A DNA stretch of 64,000 nucleotides, from NCBI GenBank assembly GCA_945952465.1, contig CAMFIB010000001.1:248001-312000 (forward strand), in the 5' to 3' direction. The DNA comes from an uncultured Pseudomonadota bacterium (GTDB taxonomy: Bacteria; Pseudomonadota; Gammaproteobacteria; Burkholderiales; Burkholderiaceae_C). Of the stretch, positions 8,564 through 16,031 are shown piece after piece (the stretch's first letter is position 1; every line of letters begins with the position of its first letter). The notes under the pieces were generated by a model. That model did not search any database. It saw only the letters and a list, made by a program, of their open reading frames with translations, and was not told where the DNA came from. The translations under genes were made by a program, and so were the position numbers.

Positions 8564-9646
8564 ATGGAAGTCCTTCCGTCCACCCATTTCCGGCGCAAGT
8601 ACGGCCTGGTGTTCAGCCGCGACACCGAGCCCGGCATCTCGCGGCGCCGCGCCGGCAGCGGCTTCGCCTACCGGCGCAACGACGGCCGTGCGGTGCGCGA
8701 GGCGGAGGAATTGGCACGCATCCGCGCTCTGGCGATTCCGCCGGCCTACGTCGAGGTGTGGATCTGCCGGCGCGCCAACGGCCATCTGCAGGCCACCGGC
8801 CTCGACGCGCGCGGCCGCAAGCAGTACCGCTACCACCCGCAGTGGCGCCAGGCGCGCGACGCCGAGAAATACGACCGGCTGATGGACGTCGCGTCGCGCC
8901 TGCCGGCGATCCGCCGCCGCGCCGCACGCGACGTCGGCGCCGCGCCCGACGGCCGCTCGCGGCTGGTGGCCACCGTGGTGCGGCTGATGGACACCACCTG
9001 CGGCCGCGTCGGCAACGACGAGTACATGCGCGAGAACGGCTCCTTCGGCCTGACCACGCTGCGCACCCGCCACGCCAGGCTCGACGGCGACCGGCTCACG
9101 CTGTCCTTCCCCGGCAAGAGCGGCGTGGCCCAGCAGGCCGAGCTGCGCGACGCGCGGGTGGCCGCCGTGGTGCGCGAATGCCTGGCGCGCGGCGCGGGTC
9201 CGCTGTTCCGCCATGCGGGCGACGACGGTGTGCTGCGCGGCATCTCGTCGACCGACGTCAACGACTACCTCGCACGGCTGTCGCAGGGGCAGGTGACGGC
9301 CAAGGATTTCCGGACCTGGCACGCGTCCGTGATGGCGCTGGCCATCGTGCACCGCGCGATCGAGCGTGGCGACGAACGCTTCACGCTGAAGGCCATGCTG
9401 GCGGAGGTGGCCGGCAAGCTCGGCAACACACCGGCGGTGTGCCGCAAGTCCTATGTGCACCCGGAGGTCATTGCGCTGGCCATGCTGGCCTCGCGTGGCA
9501 CAGAACAGGCTGGCAGGGCGCTGCGCCAACTGGCACGGGGTGCTGCGGTGCCGGTGCCCGCCGGTCTGCGGCGCGACGAGGTGCGGTTGGTCGATTTCCT
9601 GCAGCGCATCAGGCGCTTCCGCGGCAAGACCTGGGCGTTCTGTTGA
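8564..9646 (+). CDS. DNA topoisomerase IB (poxvirus type)
   Basis: A 360-residue type IB topoisomerase, which relaxes supercoils through a 3'-phosphotyrosyl intermediate. The catalytic set can be placed: R148 in CGRVGNDEY, K185 in FPGKSG, R250 and H253 in KDFRTWHA, and the nucleophile Y297 in CRKSYVHPEV. The N-terminal part has the family pattern FRRKYGLVFSRDTEPGISRR and FAYRRNDGR. ATG 8564 was chosen because it starts MEVLPSTHFRRKYG; a frame open 18 codons further upstream looks non-coding. The gene stands alone between livF and a tRNA. Such enzymes are scattered in bacteria and often called accessory. Confidence 0.93.
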   Translation: MEVLPSTHFRRKYGLVFSRDTEPGISRRRAGSGFAYRRNDGRAVREAEELARIRALAIPPAYVEVWICRRANGHLQATGLDARGRKQYRYHPQWRQARDAEKYDRLMDVASRLPAIRRRAARDVGAAPDGRSRLVATVVRLMDTTCGRVGNDEYMRENGSFGLTTLRTRHARLDGDRLTLSFPGKSGVAQQAELRDARVAAVVRECLARGAGPLFRHAGDDGVLRGISSTDVNDYLARLSQGQVTAKDFRTWHASVMALAIVHRAIERGDERFTLKAMLAEVAGKLGNTPAVCRKSYVHPEVIALAMLASRGTEQAGRALRQLARGAAVPVPAGLRRDEVRLVDFLQRIRRFRGKTWAFC

Positions 9647-9672
9647 GCACCCCACGGTGCGGCCCCGACCCG

Positions 9673-9747
9673 TGGCGCCCCCGACAGGAATCGAACCTGT
9701 ATCTGAGACTTAGGAGGTCCCCGTTCTATCCATTGAACTACGGCGGC
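9673..9747 (-). tRNA. tRNA-Arg (anticodon CCT)
   Basis: A 75-nt tRNA on the minus strand, with the CCA end encoded (9673-9675). D stem GTTC/GAAC, anticodon stem GGGAC/GTCTC with loop CTCCTAA, and T stem ACAGG/CCTGT with loop TTCGATT all form. The anticodon CCT reads AGG, a rare arginine codon in a genome this GC-rich. The acceptor stem GCCGCCG against CGGGGGC has one mismatch at pair 4-69 (G opposite G); a C at position 4 would make it perfect. Confidence 0.93.
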
Positions 9748-9808
9748 AGAGTCGCCAGGGGATTATCGCCGCTGGCGTTACCGCCAGCGGTCGAATCACG
9801 GGGGTGGA

Positions 9809-10462
9809 TCAGCGTTGCAGCGTGCCGACCGCGCGCAGGTCCTGCGCGCTGAGCGAAGTGCTGCCGGCGTTCAGCGATGCCAGCACTTCATGCGCCGGCA
9901 GCGCCGACTTCTTCTGATCGAAGTACTGGTCGTAGCGGTGCACCCAGTCCTTGCCGGCGCCCAGCGGGATGTGGCAGGCGCGGCAGGTGTTCAGGTCGAC
10001 CGGCGACTTCTCGCCGGCCCCGGTGTAGGCGGTGTAGATCCAGTTGCCGGTGCGCAGCGGCTCCTCGACGGCCTGGCCCCAGCCTTCGTTCTTTTCCATC
10101 AGGAACACGGCCAGCAGCTTGCCCTTCACGAGGTGTCCGTCCGGGCTCTTCTGCAGCGAACCGTCTTCGTTGGCGGCAGCGGCGTAGTTCTCCATCACGT
10201 AGATGGCCCCCTGCGGAATGGGTTGGCCGCGCACGGCCTTGGCGGCAGCCGCATTCATGTAGATCTCGCGGACCTGCTTCGCGTCGGGCCGCTGCACGGC
10301 AGACAGGAATTTGGGCCACGACTTGTAGTCGGCGGGAATGGGTTGCTGGCCATCGACCAGAACCGCCTTCGGCGCCGGCGGGGCGCTGTGCATCGAAGAG
10401 CAGCCGGCCACGAGCGCAGCAGCAGCCACCAGGGCAAGCATGGGTGTTTTCAGTGGAGACAT
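9809..10462 (-). CDS. Cytochrome P460-family lipoprotein with a c-type heme motif
   Basis: A 217-residue exported protein. The lipoprotein signal ends LVAGC, placing the lipidated cysteine at 21. The body resembles the cytochrome P460 family (IYVMENYAAAANEDGSLQKS, LAVFLMEKNEGWG, NWIYTAYT), and the single heme site is C160-R-A-C-H164, followed by IPLGAGKDWVHRYDQYF. P460 proteins oxidise hydroxylamine or detoxify nitric oxide, but many homologues have unknown substrates. The Lys cross-linked to heme in true P460 cannot be assigned here. ATG 10462 has AAGGAAA upstream. It ends 61 bp beyond the tRNA-Arg. Confidence 0.8.
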   Translation of the reverse strand: MSPLKTPMLALVAAAALVAGCSSMHSAPPAPKAVLVDGQQPIPADYKSWPKFLSAVQRPDAKQVREIYMNAAAAKAVRGQPIPQGAIYVMENYAAAANEDGSLQKSPDGHLVKGKLLAVFLMEKNEGWGQAVEEPLRTGNWIYTAYTGAGEKSPVDLNTCRACHIPLGAGKDWVHRYDQYFDQKKSALPAHEVLASLNAGSTSLSAQDLRAVGTLQR

Positions 10463-10590
10463 TTTTTTCCTTGTTGTCACCGCCGGACCCCCGGGCTGGC
10501 GGTGGGAGCGTGCCGCACCGGGGCGGTCAGATTCCTGACCACCATCCTCAGATTGAGGACTTACCGAATACTTACCAGTCGCCGATTGAA

Positions 10591-11781
10591 TCAGCGGGTC
10601 AGGGTTTTCATGCCCTCTTCGAGGCCCTTGATCGTCAAAGGCACCATGCGGTGGCCCATCAATTGCTGCACGATGGAAATGCTCTGCCGGTACTGCCACA
10701 CGCCCTGCGGCTCGGGGTTGATCCAGACGAACTTGGGGAAGGCGCTGGTCAGGCGCTGCAGCCATTCGGCGCCGGCTTCCTCGTTGTTGTATTCCACGCT
10801 GCCGCCAGGCTGCAGGATCTCATACGGGCTCATCGTGGCGTCGCCGACGAAGATGAGTTTGTAGTCCTTGTTGTACTTGCGGATGATGTCCCAGGTCGGG
10901 AATTTCTCGGAGAAGCGGCGCCGGTTGTTCTTCCACATGAAGTCGTAGACGCAGTTGTGGAAGTAATAGAACTCCAGGTGCTTGAACTCGGCCTTGGCCG
11001 CCGAGAACATTTCCTCCACGCGGTGGATGTGCTCGTCCATCGTGCCGCCCACGTCCATCAGCAGCAGCACCTTCACGTTGTTGTGGCGCTCCGGCACCAT
11101 CTTGATGTCGAGCCAGCCGGCATTGGCGGCGGTCGAACGGATGGTGTCGTCGAGGTCCAGTTCTTCCACGCTGCCCTCACGCGCGAATTTGCGCAGCCGG
11201 CGCAGCGCGACCTTGATGTTGCGGGTGCCGAGCTCCTGCGTGTCGTCGTAGTCCTTGTAGGCGCGCTGGTCCCAGACCTTCACCGCGCTGCGGTTGCGGC
11301 CCTTCTCCTGGCCAATGCGGATGCCCTGCGGGTTGTAGCCGTTGGCGCCGAAAGGCGAGGTGCCGCCGGTGCCGATCCACTTGCTGCCGCCCTCGTGGCG
11401 CTCCTTCTGTTCCTCGAAACGCTTCTTCAGCGTCTCCATCAACTCGTCCCAGCCCATCTTCTCGATCTTGGCTTTTTCCTCGGGGCTGAGTTCCAGCTCG
11501 AGGTTCTTGCGCAGCCATTCGAGCGGCACGTCTTTGGTGAAGTCGGTCAGCATTTCCACGCCCTTGAAGTAGGCGGCGAAGGCGCGGTCGAACTTGTCGA
11601 AATGCTTCTCGTCCTTCACCAGCGCGATGCGGCTCAGGTAGTAGAAGTCGTCTATCGTGCAGCCGTCTTCGGCAGTGGGGCCAACCACGCCCTCCTTCAG
11701 CGCCTCGACGAGCGTCAGGTATTCCTTGACCGACACCGGCAGCTTGGCCGAACGCAGCGTGTAGAAAAAGTCGATGAGCAT
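10591..11781 (-). CDS. VWA-domain protein, CoxE-like family
   Basis: A 396-residue cytoplasmic protein with a C-terminal von Willebrand A domain. The metal site (MIDAS) is D243-V-G-G-T-M-D, a variant of DxSxS in which the middle serine is glycine. The N-terminal half is charged and helical (SPEEKAKIEKMGWDELMETL, then a Lys/Glu-rich stretch). Together with a MoxR ATPase two genes upstream, this is the usual MoxR-VWA pair, thought to act as a chaperone that loads metals or matures partner enzymes; CoxE itself serves CO dehydrogenase. No CO dehydrogenase genes are present, so the client is unknown. Confidence 0.86.
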   Translation of the reverse strand: MLIDFFYTLRSAKLPVSVKEYLTLVEALKEGVVGPTAEDGCTIDDFYYLSRIALVKDEKHFDKFDRAFAAYFKGVEMLTDFTKDVPLEWLRKNLELELSPEEKAKIEKMGWDELMETLKKRFEEQKERHEGGSKWIGTGGTSPFGANGYNPQGIRIGQEKGRNRSAVKVWDQRAYKDYDDTQELGTRNIKVALRRLRKFAREGSVEELDLDDTIRSTAANAGWLDIKMVPERHNNVKVLLLMDVGGTMDEHIHRVEEMFSAAKAEFKHLEFYYFHNCVYDFMWKNNRRRFSEKFPTWDIIRKYNKDYKLIFVGDATMSPYEILQPGGSVEYNNEEAGAEWLQRLTSAFPKFVWINPEPQGVWQYRQSISIVQQLMGHRMVPLTIKGLEEGMKTLTR

Positions 11782-11796
11782 GGGGCTCCTTTGCGG

Positions 11797-12387
11797 TCAG
11801 CGCGGCTTGTCGAGCAGGTACAGCAGCTGGGCCTTGACCTCGGGCCATTCCCCGCTGCGCAAGCTGTACATCACAGTGTCGCGGATGGTGCCGTCGCGGC
11901 GCAGCGCATGGCCGCGGATGATGCCGTCCTTGCGCGCGCCGAGCCGCTCGATGGCGCGCTGCGACGCGAAGTTGAAATTGTCGGTGCGCCAGCCCACCAC
12001 CTGGCAGCCCAGGGTGTCGAAGGCGTGCGACAGCATCATCAGTTTGCAGGTGGTGTTGACGTGCGTGCGCTGGCAGCGCCCGGCGTACCAGGTGTAGCCG
12101 ATCTCCACCCGTTTCACCGCCGGCAGGATGTCGTGGTAACTGGTCGAGCCGAGCACCGTGCCGGCGGCGTCCGTCACTGCGAAGGCGAGGCGGGTGCCGG
12201 CTTCGCGCATCCGCAGCGCATCCTCGATGTAGCGGCGGGTGTTTTCCGGCTCGGGCACCGAGCTCACGCGCAGCTTCCACAGTTCGCCGTCGGCGGCGGC
12301 CGCCCGCAGGCCTGCCTCGTGTTCCAGTGCCAGCGGCACCAGTTCCAGGCCGCGCAAGCTGAGGGTGAGCGGCTCGACGAACGCCAT
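11797..12387 (-). CDS. GNAT-family N-acetyltransferase (RimJ/RimL-like)
   Basis: A 196-residue protein with the GNAT fold of the ribosomal-protein-acetyltransferase type. Hallmarks are LRGLELVPLALEHEAGL at the start, GTVLGSTSYHDILPAVKRVE in the middle, the acceptor region IGYTWYAGRCQRTHVNTTCK and the C-terminal FNFASQRAIERLGARKDGI. The family acetylates N-terminal or lysyl amines with acetyl-CoA; the substrate is unknown. It lies 15 bp upstream of the VWA gene in the same direction and may share its transcript. Confidence 0.85.
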   Translation of the reverse strand: MAFVEPLTLSLRGLELVPLALEHEAGLRAAAADGELWKLRVSSVPEPENTRRYIEDALRMREAGTRLAFAVTDAAGTVLGSTSYHDILPAVKRVEIGYTWYAGRCQRTHVNTTCKLMMLSHAFDTLGCQVVGWRTDNFNFASQRAIERLGARKDGIIRGHALRRDGTIRDTVMYSLRSGEWPEVKAQLLYLLDKPR

Positions 12388-12401
12388 GCCCGAAGTTCCG
12401 G

Positions 12402-12617
12402 TCAGTCCTTGTCGGCGCGGCTGCGCCGCCAGCGGCGCGCCAGGTGCAGGCCGGCGCCACCACCCAGCCCGACCAGCAGGATGCCGACGATGGCGGCGTT
12501 GCCGTAGCCGTCGCTGAACACGTCGAAGCCGAGCAGGTGGCCCAGCCAGTATCCGGCGAGCGCGCCGCCGATGAAGCCGACAGCGTCGGACAGGCCTTCG
12601 ATGAGAAGAGGGTGCAT
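12402..12617 (-). CDS. Small membrane protein, function unknown
   Basis: A 71-residue protein with two probable membrane helices, about residues 10-30 and 41-60. Both are very Gly/Ala-rich (GFIGGALAGYWLGHLLGF and GILLVGLGGGAGLHLARR), and the tail is basic (RRWRRSRADKD). The glycine spacing suggests tightly packed helices, as in glycine-zipper proteins. It lies 5 bp after the MoxR gene and 14 bp before the acetyltransferase gene, so it is probably in the same transcript. I do not recognise a named family. Confidence 0.65.
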   Translation of the reverse strand: MHPLLIEGLSDAVGFIGGALAGYWLGHLLGFDVFSDGYGNAAIVGILLVGLGGGAGLHLARRWRRSRADKD

Positions 12618-12622
12618 GTGGG

Positions 12623-13465
12623 TTACCTGTTATGGCGTTGCATGAACACCAGTTTTTCGAACAGGGTCACGTCCTGCTCGTTCTTCAGCAGCGCGCCAAC
12701 CAGCGGCGGGACGGCGACCTTGTCGTCCTTGCTTTGCAGCACGTCGAGCGGAATGTCTTCGGCCACCAGCAGCTTGAGCCAGTCGAGCAGTTCGCTGGTG
12801 CTGGGCTTCTTCTTCAGGCCGGGCAGGTTGCGCACGTCGTAGAAGGTCTTCATCGCGGCGGTCAGCAGGTCTTTCTTCAGGCCGGGGAAATGCACGTCGA
12901 CGATCTGCTGCATCGTCGTGGCGTCCGGGAACTTGATGAAGTGGAAGAAGCAGCGGCGCAGAAAGGCGTCGGGCAGTTCCTTCTCGTTGTTCGATGTGAT
13001 GAACACCAGCGGCCGGTGCTTGGCCTTGATGAGCTGGCGCGTCTCGTAGCAGTAGAACTCCATGCGGTCGATCTCGCGCAGCAGGTCGTTCGGGAATTCG
13101 ATGTCGGCCTTGTCGATCTCGTCGATCAGCAGCGCCACCGGCTGCTCGGCCGTGAAGGCCTGCCACAACACGCCCTGCACGATGTAGTTGTGGATGTCCT
13201 TGACCTTCTCGTCGCCCAGTTGCGAGTCGCGCAGCCGGCTGACCGCGTCGTACTCGTACAGGCCCTGCTGCGCCTTGGTGGTGGACTTGATGTGCCACTG
13301 CAGCAGCGGCATGCCCAGAGCGGCGGCCACTTCCTCGGCCAGCATGGTCTTGCCGGTGCCGGGCTCGCCTTTGACGAGCAGCGGGCGTTTGAGGGCGATG
13401 GAGGCGTTGACGGCCAGCATCAGGTCTTGCGTGGCGACGTAGGACTGGGAACCTTGGAATTTCAT
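12623..13465 (-). CDS. MoxR-family AAA+ ATPase
   Basis: A 280-residue AAA+ protein. Walker A GEPGTGKT is at residues 33-40 and Walker B LLIDEIDKAD around 113-121, with D115/E116. The sensor-1 region is FITSNNEKELPDAFLRRCFF. The C-terminus ends in a lid that includes VPPLVGALLKNEQDV. MoxR ATPases work with VWA proteins as metal-insertion or assembly chaperones; the VWA partner is encoded downstream in the same leftward run. The gene is divergent from cytochrome c4, with 91 bp between them holding both promoters. Confidence 0.92.
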   Translation of the reverse strand: MKFQGSQSYVATQDLMLAVNASIALKRPLLVKGEPGTGKTMLAEEVAAALGMPLLQWHIKSTTKAQQGLYEYDAVSRLRDSQLGDEKVKDIHNYIVQGVLWQAFTAEQPVALLIDEIDKADIEFPNDLLREIDRMEFYCYETRQLIKAKHRPLVFITSNNEKELPDAFLRRCFFHFIKFPDATTMQQIVDVHFPGLKKDLLTAAMKTFYDVRNLPGLKKKPSTSELLDWLKLLVAEDIPLDVLQSKDDKVAVPPLVGALLKNEQDVTLFEKLVFMQRHNR

Positions 13466-13556
13466 GGGGAGGGAGTCAAGAAGGCGTCAGGGTTGCGCCG
13501 CATATAATCAACGGTTGGTTACGAGTTCGATACCTACAGAGAATTTTGCGCTCAAA

Positions 13557-14225
13557 ATGAACAAGTTGTTGACTTCCGCATTCGCTGTGCTTGTCGCGTC
13601 AGTGACGGCCGTTTCGGTTCAGGCCCAAGAGGTGAAGGGTGATGCCAAGGCCGGTGCCGGCAAGATCGCCATGTGCATTGGCTGCCACGGCATCAAGGGC
13701 TATCAGGCCAGCTTCCCCGAAGTCCACAAGGTGCCGATGATCTCCGGCCAGGGCGCCGAATACATCATCGCCGCGCTGACCGCCTACAAGGGTGGCGAAC
13801 GCAAGCACCCCACCATGCGCGCCATCGCGTCGTCGCTGACCGATCAGGACATGGCCGACATCGCGGCCTACTACTCGGTGCATGGCAAGGTCGAGGGCCA
13901 AGCCCAGCCGGCCAACGCCGAACTGACCGGCAAGGCCGGCGAGTTGATCAAGAAGGGCGCCTGCAACTCCTGCCACGGCGCCAACTTCAGCAAGCCGATC
14001 GATCCCAGCTATCCCAAGATCGCCGGCCAGCACCCGGACTACCTGTTCGTTGCGCTGAAGTCGTACAAGGTCGAGAAGAACGAGAAGGTTGGCCGCGACA
14101 ACGCCATCATGGGCAGCGTCGTCAAGCAGTTCTCGAACGCCGAGCTCAAGGAAATCGCCAACTTCCTCAGCCACCTGCCGGGCGACCTCAAGGTGGTGCC
14201 GCAGAGCGAGATCCACCAGCGCTGA
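13557..14225 (+). CDS. Diheme cytochrome c4
   Basis: A 222-residue periplasmic diheme cytochrome. A signal peptide spans residues 1-23 (cleavage near VQAQ). Two tandem cytochrome c domains follow, with heme sites CIGCH at 40-44 and CNSCH at 136-140. Likely axial methionines are M87 in HPTMRAI and the Met in AIMGSVVKQF. c4 cytochromes pass electrons from the bc1 complex to terminal oxidases such as the one encoded at 28-33 kb. ATG 13557 gives a normal signal peptide. The gene ends at a strong intrinsic terminator. Confidence 0.93.
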   Translation: MNKLLTSAFAVLVASVTAVSVQAQEVKGDAKAGAGKIAMCIGCHGIKGYQASFPEVHKVPMISGQGAEYIIAALTAYKGGERKHPTMRAIASSLTDQDMADIAAYYSVHGKVEGQAQPANAELTGKAGELIKKGACNSCHGANFSKPIDPSYPKIAGQHPDYLFVALKSYKVEKNEKVGRDNAIMGSVVKQFSNAELKEIANFLSHLPGDLKVVPQSEIHQR

Positions 14226-14247
14226 GCCTTTCGCGCAGCCACGCAAC

Positions 14248-14269
14248 AGCCGCCTCCGGGCGGCTTTTT
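14248..14269 (+). terminator. Intrinsic terminator after cytochrome c4
   Basis: A 7-bp perfect stem AGCCGCC/GGCGGCT with loop TCCG runs straight into a T-tract, 22 bp after the cytochrome c4 stop. It separates the respiratory gene from the iron-responsive sigma factor locus. Confidence 0.9.
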
Positions 14270-14323
14270 CTTTGGGCGCCCGGTGCGTTGACCCGCTGGT
14301 CGGCCTCGTGCGGCATGTCTTAC

Positions 14324-14343
14324 AATGAGAACCATTCTCAATT
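14324..14343 (+). promoter_or_regulatory. Fur box upstream of the ECF sigma gene
   Basis: AATGAGAACCATTCTCAATT is a near-palindrome with arms TGAGAA and TTCTCA around CCA, close to the 19-bp Fur consensus. It directly follows and overlaps a TACAAT hexamer (14321-14326) that is a plausible -10 element. Fur with ferrous iron would block this promoter, so the sigma factor, anti-sigma factor and receptor genes downstream should be induced on iron starvation. Confidence 0.82.
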
Positions 14344-14362
14344 GTGTTGACATCGACCCCGC

Positions 14363-14899
14363 TTGCCGAAGCGGGTGCGGTGCGCTGCGTGCCACGTGTC
14401 CTGCCCCGATATCGCTCCCCTGCACCGCGTCGAGGTGCTCTACGCCGCCCACCACGGCTGGTTGCGCGCCTGGCTGCAGCGCCGGCTGGGCAACGCCTTC
14501 GACGCGGCCGATCTGGCGCAGGACACCTTCATGCGCCTGCTGTCGCGCAGCGAATCCGTGGCGGCTCGCGAACCTCGGGCGCTGCTGACCACGGTGGCGC
14601 GAGGGGAGGTGTCGAATTTTCTGCGGCGCCGCCGCCTCGAGGAGGCCTATCTCGCGGCGCTCGCTGCGCTGCCGGAAACCCACGCACCGAGCCCCGAGCA
14701 CCGCGCCATCGTGCTGGAGGCGCTGTTCGAGATCGACCGCCGGCTCGGCAGCCTCGCGGCGCCTGTCCGCAAGGCGTTTCTTCTTTCGCAGCTCGACGGC
14801 ATGAAGCAGGCCGACATCGCGCGGGAGCTGGGCCTGTCGCTCGCCACCGTGCAGCGCCACATCGCCCGGGCCGCGCACAGCTGCTTTTTCGGCGACTGA
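14363..14899 (+). CDS. ECF RNA polymerase sigma factor, FecI type
   Basis: Region 2 is EVLYAAHHGWLRAWLQRRLG to DLAQDTFMRLL and region 4 is AFLLSQLDGMKQADIAREL followed by SLATVQRHIARA. Such factors recruit RNA polymerase to the promoter of a neighbouring TonB-receptor gene when an outer-membrane signal arrives. The start is uncertain: the frame opens with TTG at 14363 (178 residues), while GTG at 14396 would give 167 residues and removes a Cys-rich stretch not typical of the family. It is the first gene of a Fur-box-controlled run, with a FecR-like gene 5 bp downstream. Confidence 0.88.
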   Translation: MPKRVRCAACHVSCPDIAPLHRVEVLYAAHHGWLRAWLQRRLGNAFDAADLAQDTFMRLLSRSESVAAREPRALLTTVARGEVSNFLRRRRLEEAYLAALAALPETHAPSPEHRAIVLEALFEIDRRLGSLAAPVRKAFLLSQLDGMKQADIARELGLSLATVQRHIARAAHSCFFGD

Positions 14900-14904
14900 C
14901 GCCC

Positions 14905-15927
14905 ATGCCGTTCGACCGACCTCCACCGTCCGAAGGGCTGCCCTGGCCCTCGGTGGCGGGCGGCCCCTTGCCGGAAGCGGTGAGCCGCCGCGCCGTGGCC
15001 TGGCTGGTGGCGCTCGATGCGCCCGGCAGCACCGACGCCACCCGCCGCGCGTGCGAGCGGTGGCGGCGTGAGCATGCCGACCACGAGCGTGCCTGGCAGC
15101 ACCTTGAGTCGGTGGGGCAGCGGCTGCGCGAACTGAGCCCGCCGCTGGCCCACGGCACACTGGTGCGGAGTGCCGAAGGTGGAGACCGCGCGCGCCGCCG
15201 CCGCGCGATCAAGGCGCTGGCCGTGGCTGCCTTTGCGGGCAGTGGCGCCTGGCTGGCGCGCGACAGCTTGCGCGACGAATGGCTCGACTGGCAGGCCGAC
15301 CACCGCACCGCGACCGGCGAGCGGCGCGAGGTCGAGCTGGCCGATGGCACCCGCATCCGGCTCGACACCGCGAGTGCCATCGACGTGCGCTTCGACGCCG
15401 CGCAGCGCACCGTGTCGCTGCTGCACGGGCAAATGATGGTCACCACCGGCGCCGATCCCGCCCGGCCTTTCCTCGTCGAGACGGCGCAGGGCACCCTTCG
15501 GCCTATCGGCACGCGGTTCACCGTTCGGCAAAACACCGGCAGCGGCCATCTGGTGGTGCTGGAGGGCGCCGTGGAGGTCCGCCCGGGCGACGCGGGGTTC
15601 GCCGCGCGCGTGTTGCGGGCCGGCGAGCAGGCCAGCTTCACCCGCACCGCGATCGAGCCCGCCCGCCCCGCCGACGCGGCTGCCGCGGCATGGAGCAGCG
15701 GCATGCTGGTGGCACATGACATGCCGCTGCGCGAGTTCATTGCGGAGCTGTCCCGCTATCGTGCGGGCCGGCTGGCCTGCGACCCTGCGGTGGCGGAGCT
15801 GCGGGTGTCGGGCATCTACCCGTTGGCCGACACCGACCGGGTGCTCGACATGCTGCTGCGCACCCTGCCGATCGAGACCTACAGCCTGACCCGTTACTGG
15901 GTCAGCGTGCGGCCGCGCGGCGCCTGA
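14905..15927 (+). CDS. FecR-family anti-sigma factor
   Basis: A 340-residue inner-membrane regulator. The N-terminal cytoplasmic domain (about 25-75, WRREHADHERAWQHL) binds the sigma factor. One membrane helix follows near residues 95-112 (KALAVAAFAGSGAWLA). The periplasmic FecR domain includes ELADGTRIRLDTASAIDVRF and RPIGTRFTVRQ, and a DUF4974-type tail (MPLREFIAELSRY, VSGIYPLADTDRVLDML) contacts the receptor's signalling domain. It passes the ligand signal from the receptor to the sigma factor. The intergenic space to the receptor gene is 104 bp. Confidence 0.92.
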   Translation: MPFDRPPPSEGLPWPSVAGGPLPEAVSRRAVAWLVALDAPGSTDATRRACERWRREHADHERAWQHLESVGQRLRELSPPLAHGTLVRSAEGGDRARRRRAIKALAVAAFAGSGAWLARDSLRDEWLDWQADHRTATGERREVELADGTRIRLDTASAIDVRFDAAQRTVSLLHGQMMVTTGADPARPFLVETAQGTLRPIGTRFTVRQNTGSGHLVVLEGAVEVRPGDAGFAARVLRAGEQASFTRTAIEPARPADAAAAAWSSGMLVAHDMPLREFIAELSRYRAGRLACDPAVAELRVSGIYPLADTDRVLDMLLRTLPIETYSLTRYWVSVRPRGA

Positions 15928-16031
15928 CAACCGCGCGCCGGCGGCCGGTACTTTTTTTGCCGGTGGATGAGGTGTTTTTTCATTTCGCGTGGCAAGTCCT
16001 GAGAGCCCCTTTTCTGAATCAGGACCTTTTC

